Of a DNA stretch of 64,000 nucleotides, positions 53,045 to 62,002 are shown piece by piece. Both the position numbers and the translations under genes were made by a program. The stretch's first letter is position 1; the number at the start of each line of letters is the position of its first letter. A model generated the notes under the pieces. It saw only the letters and a program-made list of their open reading frames with translations. It ran no database searches and was not told where the DNA came from. Source of the DNA: JBQTGK01 sp052400665 (lineage in GTDB: Bacteria > Bacteroidota > Bacteroidia > Bacteroidales > Marinifilaceae); the NCBI GenBank assembly GCA_052400665.1, contig JBQTGK010000006.1, one strand, 5' to 3'.

Positions 53045-54526
53045 ATGTATCCAAACAGATTACTATGTAAAGGATTAATATTAACTCTATTAATCAGTTT
53101 TATAGCTCCGATTCTAAGCAATCAGAATCTACAGGCAAAAAACAATAAAAAAAAGCCCAACTTGATTTTCATTATGACCGATGAACAATCTTATCTTACC
53201 ATTGGTAGCTATAGAAATTTTTTACCAGAAGAATTGGCTTGTAGATGGGGAAAAAATATTGCGCCTAAGACTCCAAATTTAGATAAAATAGCAGAAGAGG
53301 GAGCTATATACACAAAGTATTACGCCTCATCACCAGTATGCTCACCATCTCGTGCTTCCATATTTACGGGATGTTATCCTGACAAAGTAGGCGTACCGTT
53401 AAATGGTTGTGGCTTACGTCATGATGCAACAACTATAGGACAGGCTCTTAAGGATCAAGATTATGCAACTTCTTATATTGGCAAATGGCACCTGGCTGAT
53501 AATGAACCTATCCCAGGATGGCAATTTACACCATCATTGGGTTTCGATGACAATACCTACATGTTTAATACTGGTCATCAAAAATATTATGTAGTAGGTA
53601 AAGATCCGAAGCATATTGCGCTTACGAATAATCCTAAAAAAGTACCCGGAAAATTAGTTGTGCCCTGCACAAAATTTTTAACCGATAAAGCTTTGGATGT
53701 AATAAAAGAAAATAAAGATCAACCATTTTGTTTAGTCCTTAGTATTCCAGATCCTCATTCTCCTGATATTGCTGTACCTCCTTACGATAAAATGTACGCT
53801 GGATTAGATTACCATGCTCCTTCTACTTTTCATCAAAAAGTGGAAGACAGACCCAAATGGGCGCGCTCAGAACTAGATAATGAGTCAACTGTTGAGTTTG
53901 ATAAAAATCATATTATCAATTATTTTGGTATGGTTACAGATATAGATGATAATGTTGGTCGTATTTTAGAAGCCTTAAAAAAATACAAGATCGATGACAA
54001 TACAATTATCGTATTTACTGCCGATCACGGAGAGTTAAACTTCGAACATCATCGCATAAACAAAGGTTTACCCTTTGAGACTTCTGCTCACGTACCTTTG
54101 CTAATTCGTTATCCAGACAAAATAAGAAAGGGCAAAGTTATTTCAACCCCTCATATAAATGTTGATTTAATGCCAACCTTATTGCAACTTATGAATGTTC
54201 CTCTAGTTCCAGGAATGGATGGTCAAGCTTTTGCATCATCATTAACATCCAAAGCTAAACAGGTAGATACTAAAAGGATCGTTTACGAAACAAGTACTTT
54301 TAATTGGGTAATGGCCACTGATGGTCGTTACAAATTAGTTCTTTCATCTGTTGATATTCCTTGGTTATTCGATTTACAAACAGATCCTTTAGAAATGAAA
54401 AATTGCTTCAGAGATCCAGCCTATAAGACTGTCAGTGATACTTTGATGGAATCTTTACTAGCGCAAATGAAGAAATATAACGAACCTAGATATCTTGATA
54501 AGCTTAATCCTTTAATTTACAAATAA
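53045..54526 (+). CDS. Type I sulfatase
   Basis: A 493-residue exported sulfatase. The signal peptide covers about 1-31. The metal site is MTDEQSY (44-50), the formylglycine motif CSPSR has Cys99, and VFTADHGELNFEHH near residue 320 holds further metal ligands. It sits 49 bp after one GH127 gene and 7 bp before the next. Its first metal residues (TDEQ rather than DD) mark a subfamily different from the other four sulfatases here. Confidence 0.92.
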   Translation: MYPNRLLCKGLILTLLISFIAPILSNQNLQAKNNKKKPNLIFIMTDEQSYLTIGSYRNFLPEELACRWGKNIAPKTPNLDKIAEEGAIYTKYYASSPVCSPSRASIFTGCYPDKVGVPLNGCGLRHDATTIGQALKDQDYATSYIGKWHLADNEPIPGWQFTPSLGFDDNTYMFNTGHQKYYVVGKDPKHIALTNNPKKVPGKLVVPCTKFLTDKALDVIKENKDQPFCLVLSIPDPHSPDIAVPPYDKMYAGLDYHAPSTFHQKVEDRPKWARSELDNESTVEFDKNHIINYFGMVTDIDDNVGRILEALKKYKIDDNTIIVFTADHGELNFEHHRINKGLPFETSAHVPLLIRYPDKIRKGKVISTPHINVDLMPTLLQLMNVPLVPGMDGQAFASSLTSKAKQVDTKRIVYETSTFNWVMATDGRYKLVLSSVDIPWLFDLQTDPLEMKNCFRDPAYKTVSDTLMESLLAQMKKYNEPRYLDKLNPLIYK

Positions 54527-54533
54527 TAAAGTG

Positions 54534-56597
54534 ATGACAAACAATATAATAAAGATCAGCAAAGGACTAGCTTTAGCATTTCTTTGTATGATGTCTCAAA
54601 ACGGATTTTCACAAGTTGTACCCAGTGAACCCTATATAAAGGCAAGCCCTAATTCTCATGTCGTAGCTCATAATGTAAATATGGGTAGTGTAAAATGGAC
54701 AAAAGGATTTTGGGCTGATCGTTTTCAGTTGGCTATGGATAGTGTAGTCCCTGCAGAATACGATTATTTCTTAAAAGAATCTGAAGATAATTTCAGAAAA
54801 GTTGCCGGTGAAATGGAACCTGGATTTGGATCCTTTGGAACAAATTGGCAAGATGGTGACTATTACAAATGGGTTGAAGCACAAGTGGCCTACTATGCCG
54901 TTCATCCTAGTGCTGATTTATTAAAAAGAATAAACGATTGTGCACAACTTATTGCAAATGCTCAGGATGAAGATGGCTATATAACAACTCATGTTCAATT
55001 AGGATATGGTTTGCAAGGTCCTAGTCAGTTTAAAACACATAAAGTTAAGCATAAAGAGCCTCATTTTTCGGTGAGAGGATATCATGAAACCTACAATATT
55101 GGACATTTGCTAACATTAGCTTGTACTCATTACAAAGTTACTCAATCACGTGTTTTACTCGACGTTGCAATTAAAGCAGCCGATTGTTTAGATAAAGCAT
55201 TTGCAAAGGTAAGTCCTGAAAAAGCAAAAGCTGATTTTAATTCAACTCAGATAATGGGTTTGGTTGAACTTTACCGTTGTACTCAAAACAAAAAATATTT
55301 GGATTTAGCTGATCGTTTTGTAACGGGTAAAGGTCATATTAAAACATCTTTTTATCAGAATGCGACTCCATTTAGAAAAGAAAATCAAGCTGTTGGTCAC
55401 GCCGTTACGGCTCCAGTACTTTACAATGGCGCTACCGATCTTTATGTAGAAACAGGTGACACAACTCTTTTGAAACCTTTAAAAAATATATGGGATGATA
55501 TTTATACACGTAAAGCATCGGTAACAGGTGGTCTTGGAAATGTTCATGATGGAATAGATCCAGAAGTTCGTAAGGGAATGGGAACTACTACTGTTCACGA
55601 AGCTTTTGGCTTACCTTATAGTTTGAAAAATGCGAGCGCATATAATGAAACCTGTGCGACTCTTTATGGCGCATATTTTAGCTGGAGAATGTTTATGATC
55701 ACTGGCGATTCGAAATATGTAGATCAAATGGAGATCGGTTTCTATAATGATTTGTCGGGTATGTCTATAGATGGCACCAGTTATTTTTATACAAATCCTC
55801 TGCGTCGGAATGGTACTCGTTCTGATCTTAAGTCGATGGACCATGCTAAACGTTGGACCAATGAAGTATCCTGTGTTTGTTGTCCCACAAGTTTGGTTCG
55901 TTTTCTAACAGAAACTAACAATTATGCTTATGCCGTAAACAAAAAATCATTATTTATTACGCTTTATGGTAGCAATGAGATTAAAACAACTGTTAATGGC
56001 CAGCCTGTAGCATTAAAACAGGAAACCAATTACCCTTGGGATGGTAAGATTGCTATAAGTTACGAAAGTGCCCAATCAGCGTCTTTCGATTTAAAATTAC
56101 GCATTCCTAGTTGGGCTGAAGGTGCTAAATTAATGGTCAACAATAAGCCAATCGAAATAGAATCAGGAACATTTGCTAGTATCAATCGCACATGGAAAAA
56201 AGGAGATAAGATATCACTAAACTTAAATATGAAACCTCGTTTAGTCGTTGCTAATAATCGGGTTGAAGAACTCGTTAATCAAGCCGCTGTAGCTAATGGC
56301 CCTATAATCTATTGTGCAGAAGGAATCGATTACATTAAACCTTATATGGAATTTGAAGATGTGATGTTAGGTGCAAAATCCAGATTTAAAGTGATTTACA
56401 AAGATCAACTTTTGGGTGGAATTAATATTATCACTATTCCTACAATTTACCATAGGACAGAAGCTTTCCATAAAGATCAATTGTATGATACGGAAGTTAT
56501 GAAAACGCGCCAGACTCAAATGACTTTTATTCCTTACTATGCCTGGGCAAATAGAGGTGAAGGTAAAATGTCGGTGTTTTTCCCTATTAAATGGTAA
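54534..56597 (+). CDS. GH127 (DUF1680) glycoside hydrolase, second clade
   Basis: A 687-residue exported enzyme, paralogue of the gene at 50968 (shared motifs NWQDGDYYKWVEAQV, KASVTGGLGNVHDG, CVCCPTS). The zinc/thiolate set is intact: VHEAF, AYNETCATLY and SCVCCPTSL. The ATG at 54534 is used; the GTG one codon before is also possible. It lies 7 bp after the sulfatase and before another, in the alternating operon. Confidence 0.92.
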   Translation: MTNNIIKISKGLALAFLCMMSQNGFSQVVPSEPYIKASPNSHVVAHNVNMGSVKWTKGFWADRFQLAMDSVVPAEYDYFLKESEDNFRKVAGEMEPGFGSFGTNWQDGDYYKWVEAQVAYYAVHPSADLLKRINDCAQLIANAQDEDGYITTHVQLGYGLQGPSQFKTHKVKHKEPHFSVRGYHETYNIGHLLTLACTHYKVTQSRVLLDVAIKAADCLDKAFAKVSPEKAKADFNSTQIMGLVELYRCTQNKKYLDLADRFVTGKGHIKTSFYQNATPFRKENQAVGHAVTAPVLYNGATDLYVETGDTTLLKPLKNIWDDIYTRKASVTGGLGNVHDGIDPEVRKGMGTTTVHEAFGLPYSLKNASAYNETCATLYGAYFSWRMFMITGDSKYVDQMEIGFYNDLSGMSIDGTSYFYTNPLRRNGTRSDLKSMDHAKRWTNEVSCVCCPTSLVRFLTETNNYAYAVNKKSLFITLYGSNEIKTTVNGQPVALKQETNYPWDGKIAISYESAQSASFDLKLRIPSWAEGAKLMVNNKPIEIESGTFASINRTWKKGDKISLNLNMKPRLVVANNRVEELVNQAAVANGPIIYCAEGIDYIKPYMEFEDVMLGAKSRFKVIYKDQLLGGINIITIPTIYHRTEAFHKDQLYDTEVMKTRQTQMTFIPYYAWANRGEGKMSVFFPIKW

Positions 56598-56646
56598 TAA
56601 AATCTCAAACCAATACTAGAAAATAAAAAATCAAAAATTGGTAATC

Positions 56647-58188
56647 ATGAATAATAAAATTAAACAACTCACTTTACTAGCCTTACTTGTTTTGGCTGGT
56701 GCTTTAGTGAGTCCTGTTTTTGCAAAAAATTTAAAAAAAGTAAAATCTGGAAATGAATCTAAAAAAGCATTTCCAGAAAAACGGAATGTCATTTTTATAA
56801 TCATGGATGATATGCGTTTAGATATGGCCGGTTTTGGTGGTGGTAAAATGAAAACTCCGAATTTGGATCAACTAGCATCCGAATCTACTTATTTCTCAGA
56901 AGCTTGTACTACAACAGGCCTTTGTAGTCCATCACGCGCTGCTCTATTTACAGGGCGTTATGGTCATCGTACCGGATTAGATGATAATTTACACTTGTGG
57001 CATTCTCCTGCAGCTACACTCCCGGCAGACCAACCTACCATAATTGAATGGGCTAAAAATGCGGGTTACAATGTAGGGTATATTGGCAAATGGCATGTTG
57101 GATATATTACTCCAGGAGATAGAGGTGCAGACATGTTCATCGGTCGTAATGGTGCTAGTTTAATGAAAAAATTTAAGCGCCCTAATTTTGAATCACTTGA
57201 TAAGTATTACGAAAAAGGGAAAACTTTTGAAGAAAAACCAGAATATTATTCTACTGATAAGAAAAAAACCTTCGAAACGAGTGAACCTGAAATTCAGGTA
57301 AACGGGGGTATTAAATTTTTACGTAAAGCAGCTAAAGACCCACGTCCATTTTATTTGACCGTAGGTTTTCACACACCACATCCAGCTTATAAAGTACCAG
57401 CCCCTTTTGATAAGATGTATGATTATCGTAAAGTTGATTTGCCAGAGTCTTATAAAGAGAATAAACCGGGACTCGAATATCAACACGATGTACTATGGCC
57501 CTGGATGAATGTAGGCCATATGAGTGATGATGATTGGCGTAAGACAATGTCATATTCAATGGGGTTAATGACTATGTGCGATCAATCAATGGGTAAATTT
57601 TTTGATGAGATTAAACGCTTAGGCATGTGGGATAATACGTTAATCGTATTTACTTCTGATCAGGGAAGTATGCTTTCAGAACATGGACTATATGACAAAG
57701 GACCGTATGCTTACGATGGTTTAATGCGTATTCCTATGTTGATTAAAGCGCCTAACACGGCTCCTCAGAAAATTAAACACCAGGTAAGTCTTATTGATTT
57801 AAATCAGACTTTAGTAGAATATATGCATTTACAGCCTACTGTTTCGAATGTTGATTCTCGTTCTTTACTACCATTCTTGAAAAATGGTAATGAGGCTTGG
57901 GATGAGGTTCCGGATGTAGCTTTTTATCGTTATGAATGGTACAATGGGCATTGGTTTGGTGAACGTGCAGTACGTACTCCAGATTGGAAGTATTGTTTCA
58001 ATCCTTGCGGTGATGATGAGTTATATGACTTAAAAAATGATCCTCAAGAGAGGGTAAACCTTTATAGGAATAAAGCCTATGCGAATCAATTAAAAACGAT
58101 GCGTGATTTATTGATTAAACATTTAGATGATGTAAAAGACTTTAAGGTTAAAGCCATAATGGAACGTTACATTAAATGTGAAAAATAA
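56647..58188 (+). CDS. Type I sulfatase, iduronate-2-sulfatase-like
   Basis: A 513-residue exported sulfatase: signal peptide 1-26, metal pair DD54-55 in FIIMDDMRLDM, formylglycine motif CSPSR with Cys93, YIGKWHVGY, and FTSDQGSMLSEHG near residue 338. It is the last gene of the plus-strand operon, 49 bp after the GH127 gene and followed by a strong terminator at 58211. I use the ATG at 56647. Confidence 0.92.
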   Translation: MNNKIKQLTLLALLVLAGALVSPVFAKNLKKVKSGNESKKAFPEKRNVIFIIMDDMRLDMAGFGGGKMKTPNLDQLASESTYFSEACTTTGLCSPSRAALFTGRYGHRTGLDDNLHLWHSPAATLPADQPTIIEWAKNAGYNVGYIGKWHVGYITPGDRGADMFIGRNGASLMKKFKRPNFESLDKYYEKGKTFEEKPEYYSTDKKKTFETSEPEIQVNGGIKFLRKAAKDPRPFYLTVGFHTPHPAYKVPAPFDKMYDYRKVDLPESYKENKPGLEYQHDVLWPWMNVGHMSDDDWRKTMSYSMGLMTMCDQSMGKFFDEIKRLGMWDNTLIVFTSDQGSMLSEHGLYDKGPYAYDGLMRIPMLIKAPNTAPQKIKHQVSLIDLNQTLVEYMHLQPTVSNVDSRSLLPFLKNGNEAWDEVPDVAFYRYEWYNGHWFGERAVRTPDWKYCFNPCGDDELYDLKNDPQERVNLYRNKAYANQLKTMRDLLIKHLDDVKDFKVKAIMERYIKCEK

Positions 58189-58210
58189 TTCATTTCCTCT
58201 TAGACTCATG

Positions 58211-58247
58211 ATGTTTTTTTAGGCTTAGAATCAGCCTAAAAAAACAT
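58211..58247. terminator. Terminator after the plus-strand sulfatase operon
   Basis: A perfect 15-bp stem (58211-58225 with 58233-58247), loop of 7 nt. T and A runs are within the stem itself. Confidence 0.75.
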
Positions 58248-58329
58248 TGGAACTATTCAATCTACTACGAGTTGGCATTTTAACACAGCAGTACACAAGG
58301 GTTTTGTTCTTGTTTACTGGCGTGTATAA

Positions 58330-58458
58330 ATGCACGAGCATAGAATGGCAGTGCTTCGTTCTGAGATTAAAATTGCAGATCCCATGGTCGTGAATCAATC
58401 GCACCCAAACTTTTGGGAACCATTAAAAGAAGTTGTATTCAAGATTGAAGAGAAGTAA
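58330..58458 (+). pseudogene. 3' remnant of an unidentified gene
   Basis: An open frame of 42 codons starts MHEHRMAVLRSEIKIADP and continues VVNQSHPNFWEPLKEV to a stop. Directly upstream, across a stop, the same frame reads SWHFNTAVHKGFVLVYWRV. The protein-like composition and a real terminator at 58480 suggest the end of a larger plus-strand gene whose start is lost. The family is not recognised. Confidence 0.35.
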
Positions 58459-58479
58459 ACCCATACCTATTAGATAAAG

Positions 58480-58509
58480 AAAGCTCGACCTACAAGTCGA
58501 GCTTTTTGG
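58480..58509 (+). terminator. Terminator after the gene remnant
   Basis: A 10-bp stem (58480-58489 with 58496-58505) followed by TTTTT. Confidence 0.75.
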
Positions 58510-58784
58510 TATGCTGTTGTCATCAAAAAAACCTCCTCCCACAATTCTTTTCACACAAAGGCGCAAAGTTATTTCACAAAATACACAACGATGAAAGTCT
58601 TTGGTAAACGTCATCCTTTCCTCCTACGATAAAACATCATAACAATTTTTTTTCACATATTCTTTTGTTTAGTAATAATATTCACTAGATTTATTAAGCT
58701 TAATAGATAATAGGTATTAACAAGTGATATTGAGATCAATAGTAATATCAAATAATATTATATTAGTCAATGCAAATAGTAGAA

Positions 58785-59035
58785 AGCCCGAAATTGTTTT
58801 TGCAATTTACTGATATCTGCAAAGTATGAATAATTGGTTTTCTGATCCATTCCTAAACAGGAAAAGCATGAAAAATTGGTTTTCTGATCCATTCCTAAAC
58901 AGGAAAAGCTTAAAAATTGATTTTTTGATCCATTCCTAAACAGGAAAAGCATGAAAAATTGGTTTTTTGATTTATTCCTAAACAGGAAAAACATGAAAAA
59001 TTGGTTTTTTGATTCATTCCTAAACAGGAAAAGCA
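58785..59035 (+). repeat. Tandem array of 42-bp units upstream of DUF6261-like gene
   Basis: Five clear units start at 58827, 58869, 58911, 58952 and 58994 (42, 42, 41, 42, 42 bp) with no spacers. A degraded sixth unit covers about 58785-58826. Units share ATTGGTTTT, CATTCCTAAACAGGAAAA and differ at few sites. In frame each unit would read MKNWFxDxFLNRKS, but the 41-bp unit breaks the frame. The array ends 50 bp before the gene at 59086. Confidence 0.9.
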
Positions 59036-59085
59036 GAAAACAATATTTTTTATAATCAATAAATGTTAATTAAAATTTAGAGCCA

Positions 59086-59814
59086 ATGGCATTAATTAAG
59101 AAAGTATCAACAAGTAGTCGCAATGGCGACACGAGTGCATTATTAACTCTTATTCTAAAAGCATTTGCAAGCAATGATTGGAGTGCAGACCTTTACTTAA
59201 CGCCTATAATTGCTAAGATAAGTGAAACCAATACCTCTCTGATTGAGGCATTAAGACGTTTGAAAGTTTATTCCCAAATGGCAGAGAAAGACTTTACGCG
59301 CGATATGGCAATTAGAGCCTTATTTCAGTTGGTAGAGGGCTATGTTTATATTCCTATTCCTGAAATGAAAGAAGCTGCCTTAGTTGTAGAAGCTGTGCTA
59401 GAGCAATATGGCATGGGCATACAAAACGTCGATTATGCCGAAGAGTCGGCTGATATTGAATCCTTACTTAACGACTTAGCGAAGCCCGATGTTGTGACAG
59501 CTATTGCCAAAATACAAGGCGTAGCCGAAACCATTTCGGCTTTGGCTGCAAGTCAAAAAGATTTTGAAAATGTAGTCTTGCAACAAGCAGAGGGCGAGAG
59601 TGTGAAGAATGATTTGGTATCGGCAAGCCAGTTGAAGAAAAATGCCATTGTTGAGATTAATACTAACCTTGTGGGGTATATGAACACCATGGCAAAAGTA
59701 AACCCTGCAACCTACGAGGCTACAGCCAGAATACTTGCCGAGTTGATAGATAAAAATAACGAATTGGTGAAACGCCGTTACAGAACCGACGAACCAGATA
59801 CCGAAATAGTTTAA
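59086..59814 (+). CDS. DUF6261-like protein preceded by a 42-bp repeat array
   Basis: A 242-residue helical cytoplasmic protein of unknown function. It shows a (A/E)KDxxRD motif (AEKDFTRD, residues 65-72), a LVEGY segment, a helical middle, ASQKDF near residue 165 and a C-terminal helix with NELVKRRYRTDE. Over its length it resembles the protein encoded at 22577-23323. The assignment to DUF6261 is from family memory. Its immediate upstream region is a tandem 42-bp array, as for the other copy. It sits inside the sulfatase locus yet has no link to glycan use, so it was probably inserted there. A terminator follows at 59909. Confidence 0.7.
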   Translation: MALIKKVSTSSRNGDTSALLTLILKAFASNDWSADLYLTPIIAKISETNTSLIEALRRLKVYSQMAEKDFTRDMAIRALFQLVEGYVYIPIPEMKEAALVVEAVLEQYGMGIQNVDYAEESADIESLLNDLAKPDVVTAIAKIQGVAETISALAASQKDFENVVLQQAEGESVKNDLVSASQLKKNAIVEINTNLVGYMNTMAKVNPATYEATARILAELIDKNNELVKRRYRTDEPDTEIV

Positions 59815-59908
59815 AGCGACTTATTAAGGGGTTCACAATAGGTGAAACCCCACGTTCAGAAAAACGATATAAGTCTAGGAATTTGTTTATCAGTATTCCG
59901 ATCAGAAA

Positions 59909-59942
59909 AGAGAATGTAAGTGTAGTTACATTCTCTTTTTTT
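59909..59942. terminator. Terminator between DUF6261-like and FAD oxidoreductase genes
   Basis: An 11-bp stem (59909-59919 with 59926-59936) and a long T run on the plus strand. It serves the plus-strand gene. A weaker hairpin lies at 59829-59851. Confidence 0.85.
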
Positions 59943-59992
59943 GTTAACTCCGGCATACATTAGTCTTGGTATAGAAGACTAAAATTTTGGAA

Positions 59993-61927
59993 TCAGGATT
60001 CGTAACAACGAACTTCAAATAGTTTAGCATTTTTAGCTCCATAGGTCTCCTTCATATTAATACGTACCGCAGTAACCTTAAGGGTTTCAAAATTAAATTT
60101 AATCAAACGCTTTCTATTCTTATCATTAGAACCAACTTTAAGCCATTTGCCATTAACACGAGCCTCAACATCTAAAGATTTCAATAGTTCATGAGGGACA
60201 TCATTCCAAAAAGTATCACTCACCCTTGAATCCTTACGCATCAAAATATTTCTCTTAACATTGGTATCACACTTTATTTCAAGCTTTGAAAGCGAAATCG
60301 GCTTTTTCCATTCTATTTGTACTGTTGCAGGTAAACCATCCGACTGCCAATGGTGCTCTTTTCCTGCATAATCACGCGACATACCATCCGTTAATAATGC
60401 AGTATCTCCCGTCAATGTAGACGAAGCAAATACCGTTTGTGCCTTCTTAACTAAATTGTCCTTATCTGTTGCTGGTCTGTTAGGAATAAAGGCATCATCT
60501 CTTAGCAACTGCTCCTGTAACTCATTTACATGCTTCTTAGCAATATCCCTCGGATTAATACCTTTCCGAACACAAAGCGCTGCAGCAGTTCCCACCGCTT
60601 GTCCCATAGTAGCACAAGTAGCCATAACGCGCGACGAAGAAAGTGCAATATGCGTTTGACTGATGTTCCTTCCTGCAAAAGAAAGATTACCTATATTTTT
60701 CGAATATAAACTTCGATAAGGAATTTCATATACCTTTTTAAAATGATAATGGAAATAACTTGGTGGATCCTGCAAATTCTCAATTCCACCCCAGCAGTGC
60801 TCATCCAAAGACCAACCGCCATAGGCAACTGCATCGCTAAAGTGTTTATGCTCTGTTAAATCTTTTTCCGATAAAATATAATCTCCAATAAATCGTCGTG
60901 ATTCTCGTCGTCCAGGAAGTGAACCCAACCAATCCAGAGCATGATTCTCCGCTTCGGGGAAGTTCCCTGAGTTTTTGATGTAATCCCAAACACCATGCAA
61001 ATACGCCATTAACTTATGTCTATTTACTTCAGCATCACCAATTATATCATTGTCACTACCAATCTCTACCCACCAGATTCCATCCTTAAACCCTTTAAAA
61101 TTACGTTTGGGATGTGATTTTTCTGCTTCGTATTTTATTGCAAAAGGAGGCGCTTCGTAAGGCACAGGCTTTCCCATATCTTTACTCGACCATAAAAGGG
61201 TTGCTCCCATCTGCCATCCATCTGGCTTATCGGGTGCATATTTCTCGTTAAACTCATCCTTTCCTTCTCTACCAGTACGATACAATGCACCAGCTGTAGC
61301 TGCCAATAAGCCATCACCAGAACAATCGATAAACTGTTTAGCAGTAATGGTATATTCCGTTTCGGTAGTTAATTGCCAACATTTGGCCGCTTTAATTGTG
61401 GAACCATCCATTACGGCTTCTGTAGCTTGGGTATTCAACATCAAATCCAAATTGGGTTCACGTGTTATATAATCATACATCACATGATCAAACATCGGAA
61501 AAGATTCTTGTTTATTATAAAAGCGATTGTGTAACAATATTTCTTCAATTACACCAGTCTCCCTCTCTGGAATACGATCTGGATGAAGATGAGTTACCCC
61601 ATTAACATGTACCCGCATTTCACTGGAAGCATTCCCTCCAAGAACCGGACGATCTTGCACCAATACCACTTTAGCACCGTTACGTGCTGCAGAAACCGCA
61701 GCACACATTCCTGCTAATCCTCCTCCTAAAACTGCTACATCGTAAAATACGTCTTTCTTACGATCAGGAATACGCACTTTGCCTTCTCCCATTTGCTGCC
61801 ACTTATCCGTTTCCCTGTCGCCTTCCTCTTTTGTTGCACTTTGGTTTATAGCATTAAGTGATAGAGGCAAAACACTCGCAGCAACTGCACCAACAGCTCC
61901 TTTTTTAAAAAAATCTCTTCTTTTCAT
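59993..61927 (-). CDS. Tat-exported FAD-dependent oxidoreductase
   Basis: A 644-residue enzyme with a twin-arginine signal (KRRDFFKKG, 2-10) followed by a hydrophobic stretch, so it is exported folded with its cofactor. An FAD-binding Rossmann motif is at 65-73 (AVLGGGLAG), and CSGDGLLAATAG plus NLSFAGRNIS are typical of the FAD_oxidored (PF12831) family. The last ~130 residues resemble a discoidin-like beta domain (AVRINMKETYGAKN). Such enzymes occur in Bacteroidota glycan loci, but the substrate is unknown. It is 75 bp downstream of the sulfatase at 62003. Confidence 0.85.
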   Translation of the reverse strand: MKRRDFFKKGAVGAVAASVLPLSLNAINQSATKEEGDRETDKWQQMGEGKVRIPDRKKDVFYDVAVLGGGLAGMCAAVSAARNGAKVVLVQDRPVLGGNASSEMRVHVNGVTHLHPDRIPERETGVIEEILLHNRFYNKQESFPMFDHVMYDYITREPNLDLMLNTQATEAVMDGSTIKAAKCWQLTTETEYTITAKQFIDCSGDGLLAATAGALYRTGREGKDEFNEKYAPDKPDGWQMGATLLWSSKDMGKPVPYEAPPFAIKYEAEKSHPKRNFKGFKDGIWWVEIGSDNDIIGDAEVNRHKLMAYLHGVWDYIKNSGNFPEAENHALDWLGSLPGRRESRRFIGDYILSEKDLTEHKHFSDAVAYGGWSLDEHCWGGIENLQDPPSYFHYHFKKVYEIPYRSLYSKNIGNLSFAGRNISQTHIALSSSRVMATCATMGQAVGTAAALCVRKGINPRDIAKKHVNELQEQLLRDDAFIPNRPATDKDNLVKKAQTVFASSTLTGDTALLTDGMSRDYAGKEHHWQSDGLPATVQIEWKKPISLSKLEIKCDTNVKRNILMRKDSRVSDTFWNDVPHELLKSLDVEARVNGKWLKVGSNDKNRKRLIKFNFETLKVTAVRINMKETYGAKNAKLFEVRCYES

Positions 61928-62002
61928 CTTTTTAATTTTTTTTTGATTCCTGAATGTTCAAAAACTTTCTGCACATTCAGGAACTCAAATAGTTACCTCA
62001 TT

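Noticed and set aside
58767..58994. Minus-strand 75-residue protein with Phe-rich repeats
   Set aside because: It is only a translation of the 42-bp repeat array in one frame and would not survive the 41-bp unit without a shift.
58827..59035. CRISPR array
   Set aside because: Units follow each other without spacers, and no cas gene is near. The same holds for 23553-23890.
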